This document shows, piece after piece, positions 1 through 7,562 of a stretch of DNA of 9,786 nucleotides. The notes under the pieces were generated by a model. That model saw only the letters and a program-made list of their open reading frames with translations. It did no database searches and was not told where the DNA came from. The stretch is taken from NCBI GenBank assembly GCA_012511135.1, contig JAAZGQ010000403.1, forward strand, positions 1-9,786, written 5' to 3'. Position 1 is the first letter of the stretch. The number at the start of each line of letters is the position of its first letter. Origin of the DNA: Bacteroidales bacterium (GTDB taxonomy: Bacteria > Bacteroidota > Bacteroidia > Bacteroidales > UBA1402). Both the position numbers and the translations under genes were made by a program.

Positions 1-260
1 GCAATTTCCAGATTCCTGAAAGCGTGCGACACTTCAGGATCGCTCATTACATGCCACATATTGATCACCATGGTGTCGCGGCACACCTCAAAGCGTTCCC
101 CCCAGAATCCATCGGTCCAGCTGACAGCCGACACATCGGTACTCCAGAGTTTGGCATAGGGACTGTTGACGGTGTTAACCAGTCCTTTGTCCTGTGCGTA
201 CAGGCTGGTGCATGCCAGCAGGGCATACAGCAATATCGACTTTTTCATGCTTTTCATCAT
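1..260 (-). CDS. GH127/DUF1680-type beta-L-arabinofuranosidase, N-terminal fragment (cut by left edge)
   Basis: Only the first 86 codons are visible; the reading frame stays open to position 1. The protein starts MMKSMKKS and continues with a hydrophobic stretch ending LYAQ, a good signal peptide, probably cleaved by signal peptidase I after LYA. A lipoprotein reading at LLAC is possible but has a poor -2 residue. The mature part has SPYAKLWSTD, then WTDGFWGERFEVCRDTM, then VSHAFRNLEIA. A conserved GFW-x-x-R-F segment followed by CRDTM and a HAFRN-type motif is the usual beginning of DUF1680 (GH127) proteins. Known family activities include beta-L-arabinofuranosidase and, in rhamnogalacturonan II breakdown, aceric acid release; the related family GH146 cannot be excluded. 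The catalytic Cys/Glu region lies outside the window, so activity cannot be judged. The ATG at 260 shares one base with the stop of the upstream GH78 gene (TAATG), suggesting translational coupling. In-frame ATGs at 257 and 248 are alternative starts. Confidence 0.82.
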   Translation of the reverse strand, partial: MMKSMKKSILLYALLACTSLYAQDKGLVNTVNSPYAKLWSTDVSAVSWTDGFWGERFEVCRDTMVINMWHVMSDPEVSHAFRNLEI

Positions 261-3040
261 TATAAAATTACGTCAAACTTATACTCTCCCGATCCCAACT
301 CAAGCATTGTACAATTGTTTTCGGTTCCACGGTAACGGATGGCCTTAGATGAACTCAAAGACCGACCGCCTTCCTGGATGTTCTTTTTTTGTGTAGTAGG
401 TAAATAAACAAGAGCTGAGGAATTGGCCGGAACCTTAATGCTCCATTCTAAACGATCTTCCGATTTTTTCCAGTTCGAAACAACCAAACCGTAAGGTGTT
501 TTGTAAGAAGCATTTATAAAATTCAAATCGGCAATTCCGAAATCAGGTTTCATTATAACTCTTTTGTAGCCCACTTGTTCTGTGTCGCTGCTGATACCGG
601 CCAGATTTTCGTAACACCAGATCAGCAGGTCACCCAACAACATTACGTGGTTGCCTGAATTCATGCTGGGAGCTGCCGTGTCACCATTCCACAATTCCCA
701 GATAGTGGTGGCGCCTTTGGTTAGCATATAACCCCAACTAGGCTGTTTGGTGGTACTGGCAAGCAAAAAGGCGATGTCTCCCCTGCCCATGGCTGTGAGC
801 TCACGCATCAGCCACTGGCCACCGATAACACCGGTAGCCATGGTGCCACCGTAGGTCTCCAACAATGTCTTCTGGACATTTCCTTCTACTCCCCGACGTT
901 CTTCAGCTGGAACCAAGTCAAAAGCCAGGGCTAGTAAGTTGGATGTCACTGTATTGTTGCTGTAATACTGTTTTTCGCTGTTGTAAAAATGCCGGTTAAA
1001 GGCAGTTTTCATATCCCCGGCCATAGCCAGGTAGACGGTAGCGTCTTTGGTTTTGTCGAGCAAAACTGCAAAATCGGCCATCAGGTGATATAATTTATAA
1101 AAATAAGCAGTCGATATCAGAGCGCCCTCGGTTATGCGCGAAGGATCACTGGAATGTATGATTTCGGGAGCTTCGGGAGGCATGCACCAATCTCCGTATT
1201 TGTCGGCTACCAACAAACCGTCTTTGGAATAATGCTTACGCATGTGTTCCATCCACAACTTCATAGAGTCGTAATTTTTCTCTATGGGTCTCAGATCTCC
1301 AAATTGACGATAAAGCATTTCAGAAATAAAAAAGAAGGCTGCAGGCCAGGTGACATCGTCCGAATAATAATTCCAGTAGGCCGGAGCCACATCGGGAATA
1401 CTGCCGTCCCAGCGTTGAGCCTCGCGAATGTCGTCTATCCATTTGGCGTACAACTTATCGTTTTCGAAGAGAAAACTTTCTCCGTAAGCACCAATGGTGC
1501 GATCGCCCAGCCAGGGCATACGCTCATTGCGTTGCGGGCAGTCGATGGGCATGCCTTTATAATTGCCCTTGATTCCCCAGTAAGCATTGCGAACGATGCC
1601 GTTTAGCACCTCGGATGATGACTCAAAATGACCCAGGTCTTCCATCTCGTCACTCACAAATTCTCCGATAAAATCTTCGGCTTTGGGTTCTCCCGGATAA
1701 TTGCTCAGTTCCACGTAACGGAAACCATGAGTTACAAATATGGGAGCCCATTCTTCACCCTGAGGATCGCCTTTGAGTATGTATTTATCGGTTACCAGAG
1801 CATCCCTTAAATTGGCCATACTTAAACTGCCGTCTTCCAGCAGGGTTTCGGCAAAACGAAGTTTAACTTCATGTCCGGCTTTTCCCTTTACTTTCATACG
1901 AATCCATCCCGTCATGTTCTGTCCCATGTCCAGAATGTAGGTGTTTTTGTTCAAAGGAGTAATGCTTACAGGCTTGAACACATCGGTAATACCCATCCCA
2001 GGCATTGGCTGGGCACGAATAACGGCCGTAGGTATGGTCACCCTTTGCGCCGGAAACCAATTGCGGTCTGTCTTGAATCCGACTTGGTTCCAACCGGGAA
2101 ATTCTTTGCGGGCGTCGTACTCTTCGCCGTCAAACTCATTATTGCTGACAATTGGACCATTGGCTGTCATCATCCAACGTTCGTTGCTGCCTATGGTTTG
2201 TTTGGTGCCGTCTTCGTATTCAATCTTTAGAATCACGCGCAGCTTGGGATAACCAAAATTGGCCCACTTGTAAGGCTTGTAATTCTGACGCATAGCATAA
2301 TAGCGTCCATTTCCCACAATGACTCCCAGGGCATTTTGACCCTCTTTTATGGAAGATGTTACATCATGACTATTGTAGAGTATACTCCTGCGATAATCTG
2401 TGGGAGCCGGTGTCATCACCTGCTCTCCTATACGTCCTCCGTTGATCCACAGTTCGTACAAACCCAGGCCGGAAATATGCAAGAGCGCCTGACGCACAGG
2501 TTTAGCACAATTGAATTCATTTCTGAAATAGCGGGCAGACAACCGGGCATGCGTTTTTTCTTCGTCCCAGGGCATAGCTCTGTCCAAACCTATCCAGCGA
2601 CTGTTTTTCCAATCGTTTTCGGTCAAAAGTCCGGTAGCCCAACTGGCTGTTTCGCTCTCAACGGGCTCATTGCCTTTGTTGGTCCACACCTGTACTTTCC
2701 AGTAATAATACCGACTGCTCTGTAATTCAGGCCCGGCATAAGGAATCAGCACAGACAGGTCTGAGCTTTTTTTACCAGAGTCCCATACATCTGCCTGACC
2801 AGCAGCGAGTTTTTCTTTGCTGGAAGCGACCAGTAGTCTGTAGGCTGTTTGGCTTAACCCACGAGCATCGCTTTGCAGCTTCCAGCTCAACCGGGGACTG
2901 GGAGCATCAATGCCAACAGGATTCACCAACATTTCGCATTTAAGGTCTACCGCTTTGAGATCGGGGGCAGAAGATTGTTCCTGCTTACAGGAAACAAACA
3001 TCAGGCTTAGCAGCACTGGTATCAACATAAGTCTTTTCAT
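260..3040 (-). CDS. GH78 alpha-L-rhamnosidase, lipoprotein (926 aa)
   Basis: This enzyme should hydrolyse terminal alpha-L-rhamnose from plant glycans by the inverting GH78 mechanism. A lipoprotein signal peptide ends FVSC, with the lipidated Cys at residue 18. The family order is clear: an N-terminal beta-sandwich (about 30-140) opening with CEMLVNPVGID and PRLSW; a Bac_rhamnosid_N-type sandwich (about 165-335); a second sandwich (about 345-460, DMGQNMTGWI); an (alpha/alpha)6 catalytic domain (about 465-810); and a C-terminal sandwich to about 890. The catalytic signature DCPQRNERMPWLGD places the general acid at Glu506. The motif ATTIWELWNGD places the general base at Glu782, with the usual Asn-His downstream (NH at 797-798). 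The length is normal and there is no frameshift. It is third in the operon, starting 7 bp after the GH140-like stop, and its own stop overlaps the GH127 start. Linkage specificity cannot be read from the sequence. Confidence 0.95.
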   Translation of the reverse strand: MKRLMLIPVLLSLMFVSCKQEQSSAPDLKAVDLKCEMLVNPVGIDAPSPRLSWKLQSDARGLSQTAYRLLVASSKEKLAAGQADVWDSGKKSSDLSVLIPYAGPELQSSRYYYWKVQVWTNKGNEPVESETASWATGLLTENDWKNSRWIGLDRAMPWDEEKTHARLSARYFRNEFNCAKPVRQALLHISGLGLYELWINGGRIGEQVMTPAPTDYRRSILYNSHDVTSSIKEGQNALGVIVGNGRYYAMRQNYKPYKWANFGYPKLRVILKIEYEDGTKQTIGSNERWMMTANGPIVSNNEFDGEEYDARKEFPGWNQVGFKTDRNWFPAQRVTIPTAVIRAQPMPGMGITDVFKPVSITPLNKNTYILDMGQNMTGWIRMKVKGKAGHEVKLRFAETLLEDGSLSMANLRDALVTDKYILKGDPQGEEWAPIFVTHGFRYVELSNYPGEPKAEDFIGEFVSDEMEDLGHFESSSEVLNGIVRNAYWGIKGNYKGMPIDCPQRNERMPWLGDRTIGAYGESFLFENDKLYAKWIDDIREAQRWDGSIPDVAPAYWNYYSDDVTWPAAFFFISEMLYRQFGDLRPIEKNYDSMKLWMEHMRKHYSKDGLLVADKYGDWCMPPEAPEIIHSSDPSRITEGALISTAYFYKLYHLMADFAVLLDKTKDATVYLAMAGDMKTAFNRHFYNSEKQYYSNNTVTSNLLALAFDLVPAEERRGVEGNVQKTLLETYGGTMATGVIGGQWLMRELTAMGRGDIAFLLASTTKQPSWGYMLTKGATTIWELWNGDTAAPSMNSGNHVMLLGDLLIWCYENLAGISSDTEQVGYKRVIMKPDFGIADLNFINASYKTPYGLVVSNWKKSEDRLEWSIKVPANSSALVYLPTTQKKNIQEGGRSLSSSKAIRYRGTENNCTMLELGSGEYKFDVIL

Positions 3041-3047
3041 AAGGCTT

Positions 3048-4490
3048 TTATTTTAATTCGGGTAAAACTGTCCAACTTTTATCTATATATTTCTTAGCAG
3101 CATCTACGGCAATCAGCACCATATCGTTCCCTTCGGCATGTGCTTTGGGAGAGTTGAACTGTTGAATGCCGTTTTCGAATTCACCAAGGTAACTGAGGTC
3201 TCCATTGACCGGATCCATCCACCAAACCACCTTTTTTGCACCACTTATTTTGCTCAGGTCAATTTCCATGGGACGGCTGGTGTAATTGTAAACCAAAAGA
3301 TAATCATCACCGCGGGTGGCACTGAGACGCTCATAACGAACTCCGTTCTCTCCGGCTATGACCGATTGATCGGGAATACGTTCAAAAAAGGGAAAGCTCA
3401 GGATCAGATTTTTGAGGTGTTTCATTTGATTAAATCCTCCATCCTTGAGTGCTTCTACCCAATGCATGGTCGCTCCGTAAGCTCCAGGGCGCTGACCGCC
3501 TTTGTGCATCTGCATAATGGAATTGTTGCCGTAGGTATGACCAAAAGAACCGGCAAAAACAGACCAATAAGCATAACGTCGGACGTCTTTGGCCTGCCAT
3601 AGTGGCTCCTCAGGATTGTGCAGGCCTTGCGGAATACCCTCGTAACTGGGTTCACCATCAATAACCGGCTTGAGCGGCTCGTAAGTCTTGCTGATTTCCA
3701 CATAACGCCAGTTGTCTTCTTCTGTTGAATCGGGCAAAAATTCTTTACCCGGTTCCGACTGTTCGTAGCGGCGGTGTCCGCTTTGAAACATATTGAAATC
3801 CAGCCATTCTGCATTGTTCATCCATATAGCCGACAATGTACGCCCAAAGGGATGGAAAGTCATCAAATGATTCTTATCAACCGCTTTGATGCTTTCTGCC
3901 AGAGCATGCCAGACTTCAGGTTTAACATCTCCGTGAATGTCTCCTCCGATAAACCAGATAATATTGGGCTTGTCTTTATAGCGTTCGGCCAGGAAAGTAC
4001 CGTAGGCTCTGGCTTGTTCTTCGTCCATCAGGCCTTTTTTGACCAAACCTCCCCAAATACATACCATTCCGATGTATATTCCTTTGGATTCAGCGGTTTC
4101 AATGATGTAATCCATGTGGTCCCAATAGCCATAAACGCCTTCCTGATTGATCTTACTGAAATCAAATCCGTCAATCATGGAACGCTGACCGTAAGCATTG
4201 ACTGCAGGCACCCCGTTGATGGTTTGTACCTGAACCACGTTGTATCCTGCCTGACGGCAGTTTTCAAGATAAAATTCAGCTTCGTTTCTGTTAAGTCGTT
4301 CGGGTAAAAGCCATCCGGTTTCGCCCAACCAGAAAAATGGTTTGCCGTTTTCGTGCTGTAAATAGCATTGGGTGGCGTCCACCTGCAATTTCCCGTTATC
4401 CCAGGGCAATTCTTCTTTTTGTCCGCAGGCCAGGAGCATAAGCATCACTACCAGCAGGCTGTTCTTTAAAATTAAATTCTTTAGTTTCAT
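3048..4490 (-). CDS. GH140-type (DUF4038) apiosidase-like glycoside hydrolase, lipoprotein (480 aa)
   Basis: A lipoprotein signal ends LMLLAC with Cys22. The catalytic (beta/alpha)8 domain (about 34-385) begins GKPFFWLGETGW, typical of DUF4038 apiosidase-like proteins. IIWFIGGDIHGD supplies Asp184 as likely acid/base and KPVIDGEPSYEGI supplies Glu280 as likely nucleophile. As I recall, the characterised Bacteroides apiosidase BT1012 uses Asp187 and Glu284, nearly the same positions. The last ~90 residues (VVWWMDPVNGDLSYLGEF and following) resemble the small beta-domain named putative collagen-binding domain that normally ends these proteins. In rhamnogalacturonan II, GH140 cleaves the apiose bond joining side chains A and B to the backbone. 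DUF4038 is broad, so apiose specificity is an inference strengthened by the rhamnosidase and GH127 neighbours. The residues after the Cys are GQKEE, resembling a Bacteroidota surface-export signal. It starts 11 bp after the upstream GH78 stop. Confidence 0.87.
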   Translation of the reverse strand: MKLKNLILKNSLLVVMLMLLACGQKEELPWDNGKLQVDATQCYLQHENGKPFFWLGETGWLLPERLNRNEAEFYLENCRQAGYNVVQVQTINGVPAVNAYGQRSMIDGFDFSKINQEGVYGYWDHMDYIIETAESKGIYIGMVCIWGGLVKKGLMDEEQARAYGTFLAERYKDKPNIIWFIGGDIHGDVKPEVWHALAESIKAVDKNHLMTFHPFGRTLSAIWMNNAEWLDFNMFQSGHRRYEQSEPGKEFLPDSTEEDNWRYVEISKTYEPLKPVIDGEPSYEGIPQGLHNPEEPLWQAKDVRRYAYWSVFAGSFGHTYGNNSIMQMHKGGQRPGAYGATMHWVEALKDGGFNQMKHLKNLILSFPFFERIPDQSVIAGENGVRYERLSATRGDDYLLVYNYTSRPMEIDLSKISGAKKVVWWMDPVNGDLSYLGEFENGIQQFNSPKAHAEGNDMVLIAVDAAKKYIDKSWTVLPELK

Positions 4491-4501
4491 AGGTATAAAG
4501 C

Positions 4502-7330
4502 TTAGTGTAGTTGTTTAGTAAATCGGTGTTTTCCACTTTGGACAAGTTCAGGCAGATCGTTCCCGGGTAAATACACTTTGGCAGTAGAATTGGCCGGAAT
4601 CTCCAGATTCATCGAGAACTGTTTGTTTTCGTCAATTTCCCATTCAACACTGATCTTGCCGTAAAGACTTTGAGTATTGCATTTCACCCAGTTCAGATCT
4701 CCTACAACTTCCGGTTTAATGATGAGATGTTGAGCTCCCGGAGCTTTTTCGTTATCAAACTGTATACCGCCCAGAGAACGGAAAAACCATTCGTCAATAG
4801 ATCCGAGCATGAAATGGTTCCAGGAAGCACCCAATCTGGGATCCCATTGTTCAGTCAGAGTGGTGGCTCCGAATTTGAGCTGGAAGCCGTAACCCGGTGC
4901 TTCTTCGTGATTATGCATTTTGTACATCAGTTCATTCAGGCCGTTGCGAGCCAGCACCTGAAACATATAGCGGTTACCCACTTCGCCTGTAGTAAGCCTG
5001 TTGCCATGGGCTTGGATATCAGCCACGAGATTGTCCATCACTCGCTGTCGGTATTGCGGTTCCACCATATCCAAAAAGAGTGGCAAGGCATAGGACGTCT
5101 GGCTGCCGCTGCCGTAAATGCAACTATCTGCTCTGAAAAAGCGATCGTGAAAAGCCTTATTGACCTCTTTTCCCAAACGGCTATAAAAATCCACGTCTTC
5201 CTGTATTCCCAGCATGCTGGCAGCACGAATCAGCAATTGAATGTCAAAATACAAATGCGCAGTTCCAACCAAAGGCACAGGAGTATTGCGTGAAAATCCC
5301 GCTCTGAAATCGCCGTAATCGTACCAGTCTCCCAAACCGTGCATCACTATGTGATTTTCCGCTCTGCTTTCGAGGTAATCGACGTATTTCTTCATGACCG
5401 GATAATATTCTCTGATCAAACGGTCATCGCCGTAGCGTTCGTAATACAAAAAAGGCAAAATGACCGAGGTACTACCCCATTCCGGCGAATCATTCCACAA
5501 TTCTCCAAACTCTGTATACATAGGTGCCGTGGTGGGTACAAGTCCATTGGGATATTGTTCATCGGCCATGTCCCTCATAATCTTTGGGAAAAGTCTGCTT
5601 AAATCGTAATTGTACAGCAGACCTTCGCCGTTGAGTTGCACCTGTTCGAGCCAGCCGAGTTTCTCTCTGTGCGGACAATCGGTAAAGACAGCATGCATAT
5701 TGCTTTTGACGGCCATCTTAATCAATTTGTGCGTATTATTGAAAATAGTATTGGACGACTCAAAATGACCAATTTCCTCAACAGAATTGTGTACAAAACA
5801 AGAATGGATGTCTGTGATTACAGGCAAGTGCCCGGGATTATCAGCTCCCTGCATTACAGCGCCTTCCAGCTGAATATAGCGAAAACCGTAATAAGAGAAA
5901 CGGGGACGCCAGTATTCTTCTTTATCGCCTTTGAGGGTATATTCATAATAATGCGGCCCACCCGACTGACTTTGGCTTACCAGCCCCCGGTCGTTGAGTG
6001 ATTCACCTACGGTCAGTTTAACTTTATCGCCTTTTTCCCCTTTTACTTTGATTTCGGGATAACCGGAAAGATTCTGGGCCATATCCAGTACGTAAACCCA
6101 AACCGTATCACTTTTTTCTGCCTGAGCTTCTCTGGAATTTCTGTTTCGGGCAGGCAGTACAGGCAAGTGCTGCATAGTTTTAACAGGATAACGGTCCATT
6201 ATCTTAACCGGATTGGCCGCCTGGGGCAACAATTCCCCTTTGGGCGCTTCCTGTAAAACAACCGATTTCCACTGGCTGTCGTCAAATCCGGGTTTATCCC
6301 AGCCTGGCTGTTCCATATTGGCATCGTAATCTTCGCCTCCGTAAATGCAATTGAAGGTAATTGGGCTGAAGTCGTATTTCCAGCTTCTGTCCGAAGTCCA
6401 TTCCCCTGTTGTTCCATCTTTGTAACGTACATATAATTTAAAAAACAAAGTCGGAGGGCCAAAACTGATCAGCAATTTACGATAACGCCCTCCCTGAACA
6501 TTGTAAAAGCCGTTACCCAACAAAACACCGGCGACGTTTTCTCCCTTTTTTAGAAAATCTTTTACATCGTATATATTGTAATACACCGTTTTATCGTAAT
6601 CAGTCCACAAAGGAGCAAATTCAGTTTCGCCTACTTTTTGGCCGTTCAGACTCAATTCATAATGTCCAAGGCCACTGATATACACCAGGGCTTCCTCTAT
6701 GGGTTTTTCCATTTGCATGGCTTTGCGCAGATAAAGGCTCTTTTTTGATAAAGGATCCGTGGCAGCCCACAAAGCTTTGCTCTCGGGGTTACGGTTGACG
6801 GAATTACCTTCAAATCTCCGGCCTTCTGGCAGTCTTGAATCAGCCCTGGTAATGGCTCCTACCCAGCGGGCATCCAGCCAGGATTCTTCGGGTTCAGTCC
6901 AAAACTGCTGCAATTTGCTCCAGTCGGTAATATTGCCCTGATTATCCCAGACACGTACTCTCCAGGCATATTTCTGAAGGGGCTTTAAGCCAGGGCCGGT
7001 GTAAGGAACCAGCTGACTGTTGTTCTCTGTTACTTTTCCGCTGTTCCAAAGCAATATTCTTTGAGAGTTTTCCCTTTGGTAGAACTCCAGCTCATAAGCT
7101 TCTTGCATAATAGCGTTCCCCGAGGCTTGTATTTGCCAGCTCATGTGAAAATCTTCAGACCCAAGTGTCAAAGGCTTTTCCTGATATTCAAGGCTCATTT
7201 TCCCTATCCTGGTCTCAGCAGTACATGAAATAAGTCCGGCAAGCAATACAAGTCCCAAAACAAAATGCATACTACTTACTAAGTATTTCCTTTTAACAAA
7301 ACTGAGAGTTCTAAATTGCCTGTTTCTCAT
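4502..7330 (-). CDS. GH78 alpha-L-rhamnosidase, diverged, first gene of operon (942 aa)
   Basis: This is the first gene of the leftward operon and a second GH78 enzyme with the full family architecture. It has a lipoprotein signal ending GLISC (Cys36), an N-terminal sandwich (about 38-145) in which the usual PRLSW is changed to FHMSW, a Bac_rhamnosid_N-type domain (about 195-365, ISGLGHYELSLNG), a second sandwich (about 370-505, DMAQNLSGYPEI), an (alpha/alpha)6 domain (about 515-855) and a C-terminal sandwich. TDCPHREKLGWLEQ gives the predicted general acid Glu556, and GATTLTEQWDPR gives the base Glu827, followed by SWNHF. The WxGD of the downstream GH78 paralogue is WLEQ here, so the two belong to different subgroups and probably cleave different rhamnosyl linkages. 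Polar insertions lie at about 165-195 and 385-410. The start at 7330 gives a 20-residue basic leader; Met21 (ATG at 7270) begins a compact signal MHFVLGLVLLAGLISC and may be the true start. Confidence 0.94.
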   Translation of the reverse strand: MRNRQFRTLSFVKRKYLVSSMHFVLGLVLLAGLISCTAETRIGKMSLEYQEKPLTLGSEDFHMSWQIQASGNAIMQEAYELEFYQRENSQRILLWNSGKVTENNSQLVPYTGPGLKPLQKYAWRVRVWDNQGNITDWSKLQQFWTEPEESWLDARWVGAITRADSRLPEGRRFEGNSVNRNPESKALWAATDPLSKKSLYLRKAMQMEKPIEEALVYISGLGHYELSLNGQKVGETEFAPLWTDYDKTVYYNIYDVKDFLKKGENVAGVLLGNGFYNVQGGRYRKLLISFGPPTLFFKLYVRYKDGTTGEWTSDRSWKYDFSPITFNCIYGGEDYDANMEQPGWDKPGFDDSQWKSVVLQEAPKGELLPQAANPVKIMDRYPVKTMQHLPVLPARNRNSREAQAEKSDTVWVYVLDMAQNLSGYPEIKVKGEKGDKVKLTVGESLNDRGLVSQSQSGGPHYYEYTLKGDKEEYWRPRFSYYGFRYIQLEGAVMQGADNPGHLPVITDIHSCFVHNSVEEIGHFESSNTIFNNTHKLIKMAVKSNMHAVFTDCPHREKLGWLEQVQLNGEGLLYNYDLSRLFPKIMRDMADEQYPNGLVPTTAPMYTEFGELWNDSPEWGSTSVILPFLYYERYGDDRLIREYYPVMKKYVDYLESRAENHIVMHGLGDWYDYGDFRAGFSRNTPVPLVGTAHLYFDIQLLIRAASMLGIQEDVDFYSRLGKEVNKAFHDRFFRADSCIYGSGSQTSYALPLFLDMVEPQYRQRVMDNLVADIQAHGNRLTTGEVGNRYMFQVLARNGLNELMYKMHNHEEAPGYGFQLKFGATTLTEQWDPRLGASWNHFMLGSIDEWFFRSLGGIQFDNEKAPGAQHLIIKPEVVGDLNWVKCNTQSLYGKISVEWEIDENKQFSMNLEIPANSTAKVYLPGNDLPELVQSGKHRFTKQLH

Positions 7331-7374
7331 TGTAAAGTATTGAATTATTGATTAACACTTATTTTATAGATAGC

Positions 7375-7406
7375 CTGTGCCCTTAAATAAAAAGAATTTG
7401 GCACAG
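7375..7406. repeat. Inverted repeat CTGTGCC-N18-GGCACAG upstream of the GH operon
   Basis: Perfect 7-bp arms CTGTGCC (7375-7381) and GGCACAG (7400-7406) flank an 18-bp AT-rich spacer. The right arm runs into a tandem copy, so 7402-7411 reads CACAGCACAG. The arms are GC-rich in an AT-rich background and lie 45-76 bp before the first GH78 ATG. This may be a regulator-binding site or, if the upstream -7 element is used, a hairpin in the mRNA leader. Confidence 0.4.
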
Positions 7407-7462
7407 CACAGACCAGACAAACTATTCTATTGAATAACAAGGAAATAACAAATAAATGTCCT

Positions 7463-7470
7463 TATATTCG
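7463..7470 (+). promoter_or_regulatory. Weak candidate -7 element for the aldehyde dehydrogenase (TATATTCG)
   Basis: TATATTCG differs from TAnnTTTG by one base. It lies about 135 bp before the dehydrogenase ATG. The nearest TTG upstream (7430-7432) is about 30 bp away, longer than normal spacing. No exact TAnnTTTG exists on the plus strand in this region, so this is only the best of poor candidates. Confidence 0.18.
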
Positions 7471-7480
7471 TTGCCTGAGC

Positions 7481-7488
7481 CAAAAGTA
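7481..7488 (-). promoter_or_regulatory. Candidate -7 promoter element of the GH operon (TACTTTTG)
   Basis: Read on the minus strand, 7488-7481 is TACTTTTG, an exact fit to the Bacteroidota -7 consensus TAnnTTTG. No TTG -33 element is found at the usual spacing upstream; that stretch is only AT-rich. If used, transcription would begin near 7474 and leave a leader of about 145 nt before the ATG at 7330. A chance match in a region this AT-rich is quite possible. Confidence 0.3.
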
Positions 7489-7533
7489 TTAAAAATTAAT
7501 CTGAAAATTGATTAGATTTAGGCTTTTAAATAA

Positions 7534-7562
7534 CAATTTATCCTAAATTGCAGCTGGCAATT
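7534..7562. repeat. Two overlapping perfect inverted repeats upstream of the aldehyde dehydrogenase
   Basis: CAATTTA-TCC-TAAATTG (7534-7550) is a perfect 7-3-7 dyad. It overlaps AATTGC-AGCTG-GCAATT (7546-7562), a perfect 6-5-6 dyad. The arm CCTAAAT (7542-7548) can also pair with ATTTAGG at 7516-7522. The block ends about 42 bp before the dehydrogenase ATG, where an operator would be expected. The arms are AT-rich, so RNA hairpins would be weak and a protein-binding role is likelier if there is one. Confidence 0.4.

Larger units (their letters stand above)
1..7330 (-). other. Four-gene glycoside hydrolase operon of a polysaccharide utilization locus
   Basis: The genes run GH78, GH140-like, GH78, GH127-like on the minus strand with gaps of 11 bp and 7 bp and a one-base stop/start overlap (TAATG at 262-258). 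No gap has room for a promoter or terminator, so one transcript from upstream of 7330 is the simplest reading. All four products carry export signals and three are clear lipoproteins. The enzyme set covers rhamnosyl, apiosyl and beta-L-arabinofuranosyl-type bonds, matching the sugars in rhamnogalacturonan II side chains. The operon continues past the left edge, so further enzymes may be missing from view. The substrate is inferred. Confidence 0.8.

Noticed and set aside
1154..1606. 150-aa plus-strand open frame inside the GH78 gene
   Set aside because: It lies wholly antisense to a GH78 coding region with intact catalytic motifs and resembles no family I know; it is a shadow frame, as are the other plus-strand frames within 1-7330.
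3774..4307. 177-aa plus-strand open frame antisense to the GH140-like gene
   Set aside because: The opposite strand encodes the recognised catalytic domain; this frame shows no domain or start context of its own.
4670..5293. 207-aa plus-strand open frame antisense to the first GH78 gene
   Set aside because: It is the longest shadow frame but lies opposite the catalytic-base region of GH78, with no recognisable protein features.
7347..7514. Direct repeat ATTGATTA at 7347-7354 and 7507-7514
   Set aside because: An 8-bp AT-rich repeat about 160 bp apart is readily expected by chance in this region.
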